A DNA stretch of 64,000 nucleotides from Photorhabdus heterorhabditis (GTDB lineage Bacteria > Pseudomonadota > Gammaproteobacteria > Enterobacterales > Enterobacteriaceae), in the NCBI RefSeq assembly GCF_018448905.1, contig NZ_RCWA01000004.1, positions 124,001 to 188,000 of the forward strand, given 5' to 3'. Made by a program: the position numbers and the translations under genes. The notes below the pieces were generated by a model. It had not been told where the DNA came from. It did not search any database and saw only the letters and a list, made by a program, of their open reading frames with translations. Positions 1 through 8,330 of this stretch are shown here, one piece after another; position 1 is the stretch's first letter, and each line of letters opens with the position of its first letter.

Positions 1-932
1 TTCACAATATTGGTAATCAGATAGCCGGCATCACCGCCAACAACCGCAACTTTATAAATATCGGTATAACGACAGTAATTGACCTTACCGCCCACACCTT
101 CATATTTATCCGCTACAGGCATCCCTTTGCGGCGAAATGTATAGCCAAAGGAGGGTTCATATTCATCAGCGCTTTCTGCTCCTGCCTGCGGAGGTGATAC
201 GTAATGCAACATCAAATTATCAGCCCAGATATCAACAGGATTTTCTTTAATGCTTGGGGTAGAAACAGGTTCACCAACGACAACGTTTTGGATTTGGAAA
301 AGGTCTTTGAGTATTTCTATTGTGATACGTTTACGTTCGTTGGCTCCAATAGCTGCCTGAATTTCAGGATGAAATTTTAACAGTGACATCACGCTAGCCC
401 CCATTGTCATGAGGTTTGGACGTACACCAATGGCAGTACGAACAGCATCAATTCCAGCTTCAATGACTTTGATTGGATTACCTTTGCCACCAGCCCAACG
501 TTCATTAGCTGTCAGACTCTTCACCGAGTCACTAAGATAAACTTCAGGGTCTTGTGCCAATCGAGCTGCATACAGTTCACGCTTGAGATTCACGCCATTG
601 GTGGAACGACGGATTGCCTTTGCTTCTTCATTAAATAAAGATTCTGATTTCTCACGATAATCAACAGGTGCAGCTAGATCATGTTCGTTGAGCACGATAT
701 CTAACGAAGAGCCTTTCTCACGGATCAAAACGTTACTGTTGGCACCAACGGCACGCGTGGTGTCATATTCCACAAAAGCACTTTTGCCAAATGTCGGCAC
801 ACTAGCACCTTCTTTCTCCATTTCGACAATGGGAAAAATATGTTCACCAATAAACACCGCATTTTTATAGCCACGCGCCACGCTGGTTAGCACAGGGTCA
901 ACAATACGTTTGCCTTTCAAATAATCAGACAT
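1..932 (-). CDS. Phage major capsid (head) protein, C-terminus outside the window
   Basis: The frame is open from the ATG at 932 to the window edge (310 codons seen). It starts MSDYLKGKRIVDP and has a GGAG ribosome site seven bases upstream. It lies directly downstream of the protease/scaffold gene in a head gene cluster, where transposable phages carry the capsid gene. The visible part has a typical coat-protein layout: an N-terminal segment naming the head vertex, a long charged helix region near residues 90-130 with REKSESLFNEEAK, then a beta-rich segment. No catalytic motif is expected. The assignment rests on position and overall resemblance to phage coat proteins, not on a signature motif. 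Confidence 0.75.
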   Translation of the reverse strand, partial: MSDYLKGKRIVDPVLTSVARGYKNAVFIGEHIFPIVEMEKEGASVPTFGKSAFVEYDTTRAVGANSNVLIREKGSSLDIVLNEHDLAAPVDYREKSESLFNEEAKAIRRSTNGVNLKRELYAARLAQDPEVYLSDSVKSLTANERWAGGKGNPIKVIEAGIDAVRTAIGVRPNLMTMGASVMSLLKFHPEIQAAIGANERKRITIEILKDLFQIQNVVVGEPVSTPSIKENPVDIWADNLMLHYVSPPQAGAESADEYEPSFGYTFRRKGMPVADKYEGVGGKVNYCRYTDIYKVAVVGGDAGYLITNIV

Positions 933-963
933 TTATTTCTCCTCAATAGCTACGTCCGTAGTG

Positions 964-1119
964 TTACAGGCAGCGGGTAACGGCTACGTCGTAACTGATA
1001 CCTTCTTTCTTCGCCAGAGAGATGGCTTTTTGATGCAACGCCAGACGTTCAGGATCTGCATCAGAAAACTCAGCAATATCTGATGATGTGTTTTGGTCAA
1101 CCCGGTCTTTATGTTGCAT
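964..1119 (-). CDS. 51-residue ORF overlapping the end of the I gene (possible displaced I C-terminus)
   Basis: An ATG at 1119 lies inside the last codons of the protease/scaffold gene, in another frame, and opens a 51-codon ORF ending at 964. It begins MQHKDRVDQNT and ends KEGISYDVAVTRCL. A stretch of the type DPERLALHQKA followed by a short helix is what I remember at the C-terminus of Mu-like I proteins. This may therefore be the true end of I displaced by a one-base frameshift, or a small scaffold-like protein made by translational coupling. It fills the space between I and the capsid gene exactly. Confidence 0.5.
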   Translation of the reverse strand: MQHKDRVDQNTSSDIAEFSDADPERLALHQKAISLAKKEGISYDVAVTRCL

Positions 1120-2059
1120 GTTCACCAAAATCAATAATAGGTTGGGTAGAACTCAGCAGATCTTTAAACGCAGTAGCCAATGGTTTTTTCACACCACCTT
1201 CAGCAAACTCGACAGGGGAATCACCTTGGGTTACAGCGTCCAGCAAGGCGATCACGACAGATTGAGCAGTTGGCACCAATTTGCCGTCTGCGATCAGCCT
1301 TTCGGCAAATGCCATGTTTCCAGCATGTTGCTCAGTTTGTTTGCGCTTTGCGTCGGCAGCATCACGGGCAACAAGCTGTTCTTTCAGGCGAGTGTTTTCA
1401 TCTTTGAGCGCCTTTTTTTCTTCATTTGTCACGATGTTTTCCTCATGTTGATGTGTGTTATTGGGTTCATGAAAGGCAGGAGCAGGCTGAGTCGTGCTAT
1501 AAGCTTCTTCACGTAATGAATCCACCTGCCAAGAAGGAAGCGCTTTGTCTGCTTCGTCCATACCGAATTTACTAATCAAAAATTCTCGCAAACGCCCCCA
1601 AAGTGAAGCGGTGGTGATATCACTCCAATCAGAGAACTCGACGACACCATATTCTTGTTCACTGAATTCAACCTGTCTCAATCCTTTAATGGAGGGTGGC
1701 TTCGCCCCCAAAAAGCCGACATGACGCAAATAGAGCACGCCGGGTTTAGGGTTGTTTGGGGAATCAGGTAAATAGAAAGAAGCAGAAATTTTTTTATAGC
1801 GGCCTGCATCGACCAATTCAGCGAACTGAACATCAACCTGTTGAGGCTCCGCAATCAAGTCATCACCGGAAGATGTCAGCGATTTAACCCAACCATAGGC
1901 GGGCAAATTGTCTTTTGGATGCCCAATCACAATCGGTGCTTCATGCAATGATGAGTCATAAGCCTTTGCACAAGCTTGCAAATCTGCGGGGCTGAACGGC
2001 AATTGTTTGCCATTCATATCGGTATGTGTACCGGATTTGAAAATGTGAAGTGATTTCAT
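1109..2059 (-). CDS. Mu gpI-like prohead protease/scaffold protein
   Basis: A 316-residue protein. In the Mu family this gene encodes the maturation protease, with an internal scaffold made from its 3' part, acting inside the prohead. The N-terminal half has the family pattern: IVIGHPKDNLPAYGWV near residues 43-58, then SASFY near 90 and YLRHVGFLGAKPPSIKGL near 110-128. The C-terminal third (about 200-270) is charged, Glu/Lys/Gln-rich and predicted coiled coil, as expected for a scaffold. The ATG at 2059 is preceded by GAGG, which sits inside a perfect hairpin (2063-2091). The 3' end overlaps a 51-codon ORF that may be its displaced tail. Confidence 0.85.
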   Translation of the reverse strand: MKSLHIFKSGTHTDMNGKQLPFSPADLQACAKAYDSSLHEAPIVIGHPKDNLPAYGWVKSLTSSGDDLIAEPQQVDVQFAELVDAGRYKKISASFYLPDSPNNPKPGVLYLRHVGFLGAKPPSIKGLRQVEFSEQEYGVVEFSDWSDITTASLWGRLREFLISKFGMDEADKALPSWQVDSLREEAYSTTQPAPAFHEPNNTHQHEENIVTNEEKKALKDENTRLKEQLVARDAADAKRKQTEQHAGNMAFAERLIADGKLVPTAQSVVIALLDAVTQGDSPVEFAEGGVKKPLATAFKDLLSSTQPIIDFGEHAT

Positions 2060-2062
2060 TTC

Positions 2063-2091
2063 ACTGCCTCTATTACGTTAATAGAGGCAGT
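2063..2091 (-). promoter_or_regulatory. Perfect 13-bp hairpin covering the I gene ribosome site
   Basis: ACTGCCTCTATTA at 2063-2075 pairs with its exact complement at 2079-2091 around a 3-base loop. On the minus strand the distal arm contains the GAGG that lies a few bases before the I start codon at 2059, so folding would hide the ribosome site. No U-run follows, which argues against a simple terminator. It lies between the G gene and I and could uncouple their translation. Confidence 0.6.
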
Positions 2092-2262
2092 TTCTCCATA
2101 ATCAGAAAAAACGACTTTTAATCTGCTTTAGAAAAGACTTCGGAAGGAAATAAAAAAGTGGAGAACTGCATGCAATTAGATACCGAAAATTTGAGTCTGT
2201 AAACGCTTTATAAAGTTTTTTGCGGATGACAATGATAAATCACCCGCATAGCGAGGCAACGT

Positions 2263-2712
2263 TTAACGGTGTGCCGCTGATTCAAGATGTCGTTGAATGG
2301 TACTTAATACGGCTCTTTCTGCTTCTGGTGATAATTCGCCTTGTTCTGTTACGGGCAGATAAGGCCGGGCTGGTAACAATACAGATTGATCGCGGCCAGC
2401 TTTACCTCCCAATTGATGAATACGCCCGTAGACTAAGTTTGTACCGACAACTGCCGTGTGAGCATCATATCGGGTACTGACTGAACGCATCAAACGAGCA
2501 GTTTTTTGCAGTGTCTGACCACCACGTTCCTTTGCCGCCACAGAGGGTATCCATGCCGGGCGTCCTCCAGTTTCAAAGTTAAAATCGGTTTCTGCTGACA
2601 ATGTTCCAGCAATTTTACGCATGGCAAGTGTCAGATCATTAGTAGCCAATTCTAATGCCCGCAGTCCACGTCTTAGGTCTCCATCATTAATGGTGATAGT
2701 GATATTACTCAT
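2263..2712 (-). CDS. Mu gpG-like virion morphogenesis protein
   Basis: A 149-residue protein of the phage virion morphogenesis family (Mu gpG), a small head-tail joining or tail assembly factor. Family features visible are the N-terminal amphipathic helix (LRRGLRALELAT), a GRPAW segment near residue 50, TLQKTARLMRSV near 80, VYGRIHQLGG near 103 and the RPYLPV motif near 125. It overlaps the preceding F gene by eight bases, which suggests translational coupling. A non-coding gap of about 200 bp separates it from the next gene downstream. Confidence 0.85.
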   Translation of the reverse strand: MSNITITINDGDLRRGLRALELATNDLTLAMRKIAGTLSAETDFNFETGGRPAWIPSVAAKERGGQTLQKTARLMRSVSTRYDAHTAVVGTNLVYGRIHQLGGKAGRDQSVLLPARPYLPVTEQGELSPEAERAVLSTIQRHLESAAHR

Positions 2713-3535
2713 TCTGTCCTCTCAGTTCGCGGCGGGCCAGTCCAGATAGCTCCCCCTGATATCTGGCCAAATCGGGACGATATGCTGCCCCCGGCGAATA
2801 TGACCAACCTACATCAGTCGCCACTTTTGTTATGCCGGTGTTGAATGTAACAACGGGCTGTATCTCACCTGTTTTTTGTGAAACCAATTTCAACTCCCAG
2901 CCCATTGCTTTACCTGAATGCATAACTTTTATCCCTCTGGCACGAACATCATCATGACTGAGGGCAATCACACTGCAACGGCAACGCCAGCCATTAGGAG
3001 GATAGAAGGCTTGCCAAAATGGGTCGTCAGAGCGAAATACCAAACCATGCAATGCGAGATGGCTCTTGCGTGTATGGTTATCGTTGATCCCTGTATACAT
3101 CCAGTACGGTCGGTCATCAATATTTTCCATTTGTTCGGCCCAACGGCCTGCACTGTACAGCACCGACATGTTGGTACGAAAGATAGTATCAAGGCGCCAC
3201 GGACTACCTTGCTGAACAGTGACACGCTCCCCTGTAACGGGGTCATCGGTCTCTTTCGTTCCCCACCACCCCTTACGTTTTAATGTTGGCTCCAGCTCCT
3301 GACGAAACCAACGATCAGTCTTGCCTTCATCCAGTGCCTGTTGTAGCGCCTGGCGAATATCTTCCAGAATATCCAGACGCGTGACTTTCGCCACCGTGAA
3401 TGCACGGGCATGAGTCTCTTGCCAAAGTTCTTCCCAATCCCACGTTATCTTGTAACCCTTAGATTGCAGATAACCAATGGCTCGCTTGGGAGGTAATGTC
3501 ATGCAATACGCCAGTTCAGGCGTGGTTATGCTCAT
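2705..3535 (-). CDS. Mu gpF-like minor head protein (SPP1 gp7 family)
   Basis: A 276-residue minor head protein, probably a portal-associated assembly or ejection factor. The C-terminal half has the family signature: HTRKSHLALHG near residues 155-165, then FYPPNGWRCRCSV near 180-193 with the two close cysteines. I place the start at the ATG at 3535, which has a GGGGG ribosome site nine bases upstream. An upstream in-frame TTG at 3562 has no good site. The start lies 20 bases inside the portal gene, so the two are probably coupled. Confidence 0.85.
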   Translation of the reverse strand: MSITTPELAYCMTLPPKRAIGYLQSKGYKITWDWEELWQETHARAFTVAKVTRLDILEDIRQALQQALDEGKTDRWFRQELEPTLKRKGWWGTKETDDPVTGERVTVQQGSPWRLDTIFRTNMSVLYSAGRWAEQMENIDDRPYWMYTGINDNHTRKSHLALHGLVFRSDDPFWQAFYPPNGWRCRCSVIALSHDDVRARGIKVMHSGKAMGWELKLVSQKTGEIQPVVTFNTGITKVATDVGWSYSPGAAYRPDLARYQGELSGLARRELRGQNE

Positions 3536-5009
3536 GCAAGCGCCCCCAGATGTTAGACACAAACAAAACCCGTGCTAGCCGCTCTTGCAAACCCTCTGCG
3601 TCCATGTGTGGATAAAGCTCGGCTAACTCCCCTATTAGATCGCTGGGATTAACACCGTTTTGAACACGATGGAACAAAGGAAGCAGCAGAGACTCCAATG
3701 ATTCATTCAATGATCCTTCATTCATCAAAATATCCAGTGCTTCATCTAAGGTGTCTTGTGCTGCTAAATCTGCGTGAACAGCTTCAGAGAACGCCAGTGG
3801 GAGGGATGGAATAGTCGTGGTTGACAAGGTTGTTTCATCAATATCCCCATCCTGCAATTGATATTCGCGTTTCCAGTATTGCGGAGTAAATCTGACACCA
3901 GCCTGACTCAACTTAACATCACGATTAGCCTGTGTTTCATCAACCGATTGCTGCTCCCAAAGACGATAGACCGGACATTCAACGTTACCGAAGTTCAGTT
4001 CTACAACCCAGCGTATAGCCTGATTGATGGCACTGGTGATAACGTCAGCATCAGCATCACGAATATCATCCGTTACCTCTAATCCCGCTTGTGCAGAGGC
4101 TTTATTGCTGTTTGCTTCGGTTGTTTGGTTTTGTCCCAGTAACGCAATAGAGATCTCACTGCGAGCAACGGTAATTAAGTTCTGGTAAATATCACTGCTG
4201 TCTGATTTACCTGCTGCCTCTTTAATCTCGACGGAGGAATCATCAGGAATGGCGGCGACTGCATCATCAATCATCGCTTCCATCGAATCCAATAACAGAT
4301 CAATTTCACTTTGTGGCGTACCTCGTGGATGCTTTCCAATCACCCACGGTGAACCATACTTCTCAGCAAAGCGCACCCAAAACTTCATGCCGCCTTTCTT
4401 AAAGGTGACGGGCCAGAAGCACATGGATAAATCTGGAAATCCATAAGGGTTGTCATAAGTAGCATCTTGACGTGGTGTTACAAATTTATAAAGAGGAACC
4501 CGTTCTCCTTCAACGCCTGCATCACGGGCACGAAAACGCAGTTGGTTATCACGGTCATAATGGAACCAGTCAGGCGGTTTGCTAACAATATCCGTCACTG
4601 ACCATGATTGATTCTGGTTCCAAATCAATTCACAAGGCTGATAGCCGTACAGAACCGCGTCATGCATTTCGCCAATGATACGTGACATATCCAAGTCCGC
4701 GAGCATGTCGCGGATAAAGTTAAAGACTCGCACAGGGGCATTACTACGTTCTACACCACGCTCCAGTGCTTTCACTCCGGCCTTGCGGCGGCGAATACAT
4801 CCACCAACTAAAGGATCAGTACGTAATTCACGATAGATACGAATATCCCGCCCTTGGGCTTTGAGAATAGCATCAGGGTTAGGTAGATATGTGCCCAGAC
4901 TGTAGAAGTCAATGGAACGGCTACGCGATGCAATTTGTTCAGTGAACGACTGCTTTGATTCGGAAAAGTTAATAAATTCTGTTGGTGAAACCCAGATACC
5001 ACGAGCCAT
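3516..5009 (-). CDS. Mu gp29-like portal protein (DUF935)
   Basis: A 497-residue portal protein, the dodecameric ring at the DNA-entry vertex of the head. Typical DUF935 features are DPLVGGCIRRRKAGV near residues 63-77, YGQP-like GYQPCELIW near 125, WFARFAEKYGSPWVIGKHPRG near 210-230, and the acidic C-terminal region that contacts other head proteins. Length fits the family. The ATG shares bases with the terminase stop codon (TAATG), so packaging and portal genes form one tightly coupled operon reading terminase, portal, F, G. Confidence 0.9.
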   Translation of the reverse strand: MARGIWVSPTEFINFSESKQSFTEQIASRSRSIDFYSLGTYLPNPDAILKAQGRDIRIYRELRTDPLVGGCIRRRKAGVKALERGVERSNAPVRVFNFIRDMLADLDMSRIIGEMHDAVLYGYQPCELIWNQNQSWSVTDIVSKPPDWFHYDRDNQLRFRARDAGVEGERVPLYKFVTPRQDATYDNPYGFPDLSMCFWPVTFKKGGMKFWVRFAEKYGSPWVIGKHPRGTPQSEIDLLLDSMEAMIDDAVAAIPDDSSVEIKEAAGKSDSSDIYQNLITVARSEISIALLGQNQTTEANSNKASAQAGLEVTDDIRDADADVITSAINQAIRWVVELNFGNVECPVYRLWEQQSVDETQANRDVKLSQAGVRFTPQYWKREYQLQDGDIDETTLSTTTIPSLPLAFSEAVHADLAAQDTLDEALDILMNEGSLNESLESLLLPLFHRVQNGVNPSDLIGELAELYPHMDAEGLQERLARVLFVSNIWGRLHEHNHA

Positions 5010-6532
5010 TAGTATCCCTCCAGCATACGTGCAGACTGACGTCGTCGGCGGGAACTTGCCTTCACCGGACCTTTGTTAATTTCACGGCTGGCGAAGTACG
5101 CTAGGGCAAGGGCTATCGCTGCATCACCGTGGCGCTTGCCGCCGTCCGCTTTTGCTTTTGAGCGCTGCTCAGGTACACGGGGAACACCGTTAATGACCTG
5201 TACTGCTCTCAGGTCATCCAAAGTGTCTTCATCCTTTGGCAGTGCCTCCAGATCGCCGTCTTCCAGCGCAGCCTTCACCGGGGGCATATTGTCACGATAC
5301 CAACCTTCGGTGAGCATGACTTGCTGAACACGGCTGATGCCATATTTTTGCACGGCATATTCGGCCAGATAAGCACCGTTACCACGGGCATCAAAGGCTG
5401 CACCCAGCAGATTAGGAAGTCCATCCATTAGATACCAAGTGATTTGCTCCTGTTGTTTAAATGGCACGTTGCGCAGCTCCAGAACAAACGGCACTCTGCG
5501 TACCAGATTTTTTTGTTGCAGCAATGGATAATCCACGGACAAATCACCACTGCGGCCAAAATCGCGTCCCAGAAACGAACGAGCATCAGAAGGCAATGCA
5601 TCCAACAACGGTTTCAGGTTGGCTTTTAGCCACTCTTCGGTATCTGTGCGGCGTATTTCATCGGATTTAAGCTCATATCCTTTCGGACAAGTCAGTCGCA
5701 GCAGTGGCGTATCGGGAGACATCCGAGATTCAATCAGAGCGCGGGACAACCATGCTCCACCACCATTAGCAGGAATACAGTCCAATTCTTCTGATGCTCC
5801 AGCTCCGTAGAACTTGTACACCGACATCATCCACTGTTGTTCAGCCTCTTGTGACCATTCACGTCCGGTACGTAAGCAGACACGGTGAAATAGTCCTTCA
5901 GCCACAGCTTCCTTAAAGGTCATACGGTGGATAACGCCGTCCCTGCGTCCTGCCCGGATATCGTTCAGCAACTCATTAAACAAGTTGCTATCCCCGTTAT
6001 GGGTGGAGATCACTCGCACTTTACCGCCCCAGATAAGCATGGCTAGTGCCGCTTTCAGTAATTCATCGAGCTGTTCGTGGAAAGCAGCTTCATCAATGAC
6101 AATGATCCCCTGACGGCCACGCAAGTTAGACGGACGGCTAGAAAGCGCCACTACACGGAATCCAGAATCTGGAAATTTGATAGTGAAAGTTTTGATGTGC
6201 TTATCATCTTCGTCTTCTTCCCAGAACCCTTCTTCAATTTCACTAGCCGCATAGTTGAAAGCACGAGCCCACATTGCACAGGCTTGAATATATTCAATGG
6301 TCATATCTTGGTTATAGGCGATGTAATACACATTCATACCACCCGCCGCGGCAGAAGATGCGGCGATGAGTACATTATCTGACGCTTCAGCCCAAGTAAT
6401 TCCCGTTCGACGACTCTTCTCATTGACTTTAAAAGAAGACGAGTCGGCCACCCATCGTTGCTGGTATGGCAATAAGACGACAGGTGCTGCTATTGAGGAA
6501 GTATCTGGTAGAACAGGTGCAAGCTGACTCAT
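5009..6532 (-). CDS. Mu gp28-like terminase large subunit
   Basis: A 507-residue packaging motor. The ATPase domain shows an atypical Walker A (KSRRTGITWAEA, residues about 38-49), Walker B GIIVIDEAAFHE near 145-156, and coupling motif ISTHNGDS near 180. The C-terminal nuclease domain has GRDFGRSGDLSV near 320-331 and a later acidic DARGNG segment. It translocates DNA into proheads and cuts at packaging initiation and headful. The start overlaps the small subunit stop by four bases (ATGA). Length agrees with the family and no lesion is visible. Confidence 0.92.
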   Translation of the reverse strand: MSQLAPVLPDTSSIAAPVVLLPYQQRWVADSSSFKVNEKSRRTGITWAEASDNVLIAASSAAAGGMNVYYIAYNQDMTIEYIQACAMWARAFNYAASEIEEGFWEEDEDDKHIKTFTIKFPDSGFRVVALSSRPSNLRGRQGIIVIDEAAFHEQLDELLKAALAMLIWGGKVRVISTHNGDSNLFNELLNDIRAGRRDGVIHRMTFKEAVAEGLFHRVCLRTGREWSQEAEQQWMMSVYKFYGAGASEELDCIPANGGGAWLSRALIESRMSPDTPLLRLTCPKGYELKSDEIRRTDTEEWLKANLKPLLDALPSDARSFLGRDFGRSGDLSVDYPLLQQKNLVRRVPFVLELRNVPFKQQEQITWYLMDGLPNLLGAAFDARGNGAYLAEYAVQKYGISRVQQVMLTEGWYRDNMPPVKAALEDGDLEALPKDEDTLDDLRAVQVINGVPRVPEQRSKAKADGGKRHGDAAIALALAYFASREINKGPVKASSRRRRQSARMLEGY

Positions 6533-7074
6533 GTAGCAATTCCCAATATTTCCCGACGTAATGCAGCAACTGCTTCGGCAGATAATCCACCTTTGCGTGC
6601 AATTTTCTCTGCATTACTTGCAGCAGCTTCAGTCCGTGCCCGGACTTCAGATTGGAATTTTTTCAGATTCACGCTAGCACGAGAAAGTGTAGCTACGTTT
6701 TTTGCCACCGTTGAAAGCAGTGTGACGCGCTCTTTTGGCGCAATCTCTCCGTTTTCAGCTTCCTGAAGTTGAATAATACTTTCAAAAAGTTCAGTCTGAA
6801 TTAAAGCAATCACAGCCTCAGAACGTGCATCTTGATCATCCACGGCACCTTCTGTGAGCATCCGTGCTGCTTCTGTTGCTGCCCGTATTGCACCGTATCG
6901 CTTTTCTATTTTTTGACCATAACGGTGAATAGCAGACTTACTGATTACATAACCTTGATCACGCAGCAAGATTTCGAGTTCCTGGTATCCACTAAATCCT
7001 GATTCAGTCAAAGCCCGCTCCAACCAGCGCCGGACATCTTCAGGGAGTTTATCGATTGTGCTTCGACGCGCCAT
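6529..7074 (-). CDS. Mu gp27-like terminase small subunit (DUF3486)
   Basis: A 181-residue DNA-recognition partner of the large terminase. It begins MARRSTIDKLPEDVR, a hallmark opening of DUF3486, followed by a helix-turn-helix region (SGYQELEILLRDQGYVISKSA, split here around residue 40) and a long helical C-terminal oligomerisation region rich in Ala and Glu. It overlaps the previous gene at TAATG and the next at ATGA, so its expression is coupled to both. Confidence 0.9.
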   Translation of the reverse strand: MARRSTIDKLPEDVRRWLERALTESGFSGYQELEILLRDQGYVISKSAIHRYGQKIEKRYGAIRAATEAARMLTEGAVDDQDARSEAVIALIQTELFESIIQLQEAENGEIAPKERVTLLSTVAKNVATLSRASVNLKKFQSEVRARTEAAASNAEKIARKGGLSAEAVAALRREILGIAT

Positions 7075-7385
7075 TATTCACTCCAGTACTTTTCAGGGCG
7101 AGCAATACCAAGGCCGCATTCAACCGTATATTCAACAACATCAACACCAATACGAGTTAAGTCAGCAAACCAGCTACCCGATGGCTGTTTATTGAGGTCA
7201 ATTAATTTACGGTCTGCCAGATAATCCAATTCCTTCCGTAATTCCAATGCAGTGACGTCAGGATAAATCGCGCGAGATATATCCAATAACAGTGTTTCAC
7301 TGGCGGTATATGGGCGGGTTTTATTCAGTGCGACCAATAGACTCCAACGCAATGATTCACGACGAACACGAGCAACATCAATCAT
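7074..7385 (-). CDS. Mu gp26-like small phage protein
   Basis: A 103-residue protein of the family encoded at the Mu gp26 position, upstream of the small terminase. A winged-helix-like arrangement is visible: ALNKTRPYTASETLLL, then ALELRKELDYLADRKLI, then a short beta part (SGSWFADLT). This could bind DNA or regulate packaging, but no function is established. The start is the ATG at 7385 with GGAGG five bases upstream; an in-frame TTG at 7400 overlaps that ribosome site and is unlikely. Confidence 0.8.
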   Translation of the reverse strand: MIDVARVRRESLRWSLLVALNKTRPYTASETLLLDISRAIYPDVTALELRKELDYLADRKLIDLNKQPSGSWFADLTRIGVDVVEYTVECGLGIARPEKYWSE

Positions 7386-7710
7386 TTTTACCTCCGGCAA
7401 TTCGGTGCTGCTGCACCATCTCTAATTTGCTGTAAAGCGCATCCAGCTTGGCTTCAATTACTGTTTGACCACGAATATAATCTTCACGGCGCACGTAATT
7501 CAGCGGCAAGTCAGCCTTAAACTGCATAAACTCACGTTCGAGCTGAGACCAATTGTCTACGGAATTTTTAAGCGCCTGCTCTAACGAGGCGTGTCTTTCC
7601 TCCTGTCGCTCTTCGGCTTTGCTGAATAACCACTTTGCGATACCAAAAACGAAACCAAGGAAAGAGAGCAGAAAACCTACGGCAGCCCAAAATTCAATCT
7701 GTAGTGTCAT
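7378..7710 (-). CDS. Mu gp25-like membrane-anchored coiled-coil protein (DUF2730)
   Basis: A 110-residue protein with one N-terminal membrane helix (WAAVGFLLSFLGFVFGIAKW, residues about 7-26) followed by a charged coiled coil. DUF2730 members sit between lysis and packaging genes in Mu-like phages and have no known job. The ATG at 7710 shares four bases with the Rz stop codon and has AAGGA upstream. A longer reading from 7770 would overlap Rz extensively and lacks a ribosome site. Confidence 0.8.
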   Translation of the reverse strand: MTLQIEFWAAVGFLLSFLGFVFGIAKWLFSKAEERQEERHASLEQALKNSVDNWSQLEREFMQFKADLPLNYVRREDYIRGQTVIEAKLDALYSKLEMVQQHRIAGGKND

Positions 7711-8330
7711 TGTTGTAATCCTTCGATGTAATCCAGCAGGCCATTGACCTGCGCTTTCAATGCAAGACACTGTTCTCCGTTATCGATGATATTGGCAAGG
7801 ATATCTCGTTGTGTGATACCGGATGGCCGTAGTTGGGCATCAGAGCTTTCATTTCCACGGGACGCTTCATCAGCGCCGGAGGTAACGGAGGCAGAGCGAG
7901 TTTGTTCACCGGATAGGCCGAGGGCGGCGTTGTATTGCTGCATGAAGCCACGAGTAAACACACAATTAACAGGATGAAACTGTTGTTTTTCATCCATCCA
8001 ACTCTGGGTAACATGGTCAATTTTCCTCTTCAGTTGTTGGTTCTGAGTGCGAAGTTGTTCAATATCGTTGAGATAATTGGCTTCTGCCTGATGCGCTGAG
8101 TTGACCTGCATTTGGTAACGTTGCTGCAAGGCATTGAGTGCTGCCAGTTCCTGTTCTGTCCGTCGCTTTTCCAGCAGAAGAAATTCGGTTTTCTGCTGTG
8201 CTAATGCGGTGTTTCCTGTCTCCGTTGCTTTCTGAAAGCCTATGGTATGGCCTCTCCAGTGAGCCAAAGCGAACATACCAATTAGCAACAAAATCAATAC
8301 AACAGGTTTAGCCCATAATTTAATTGGCAC
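7707..8330 (-). CDS. Rz-like inner-membrane spanin
   Basis: A 207-residue protein read from a GTG at 8330, which has GGAGG eight bases upstream. It has a single N-terminal membrane helix (VVLILLLIGMFALAHW), then a long alpha-helical periplasmic region with Gln/Glu/Lys heptads and AEANYLNDIEQLRTQNQQL near the middle. This is the layout of phage i-spanins, which join an outer-membrane lipoprotein partner to fuse the two membranes at lysis. The partner is encoded inside this gene in another frame (7757-7993). A longer upstream reading runs through the transglycosylase gene and is not believed. The start overlaps the transglycosylase stop. Confidence 0.8.
   Translation of the reverse strand: MPIKLWAKPVVLILLLIGMFALAHWRGHTIGFQKATETGNTALAQQKTEFLLLEKRRTEQELAALNALQQRYQMQVNSAHQAEANYLNDIEQLRTQNQQLKRKIDHVTQSWMDEKQQFHPVNCVFTRGFMQQYNAALGLSGEQTRSASVTSGADEASRGNESSDAQLRPSGITQRDILANIIDNGEQCLALKAQVNGLLDYIEGLQQ
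7757..7993 (-). CDS. Rz1-like outer-membrane spanin lipoprotein nested inside Rz
   Basis: A 78-residue ORF wholly inside the Rz coding region in a different frame. It starts MKNNSFILLIVCLLVASCS: a lipoprotein signal peptide with lipobox LVASC, cysteine at residue 18. A Pro-rich stretch follows (KLALPPLPPALMKRPVEM), typical of Rz1 proteins. Together with the i-spanin it would form the complex that disrupts the outer membrane in the last step of lysis. Embedded Rz/Rz1 pairs are well known, as in lambda; this copy shows the arrangement with no in-frame lesion. Confidence 0.8.
   Translation of the reverse strand: MKNNSFILLIVCLLVASCSNTTPPSAYPVNKLALPPLPPALMKRPVEMKALMPNYGHPVSHNEISLPISSITENSVLH

Noticed and set aside
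3516-3562. Upstream TTG start for the F protein at 3562
   Set aside because: The internal ATG at 3535 has GGGGG at ideal spacing and gives the normal family N-terminus.
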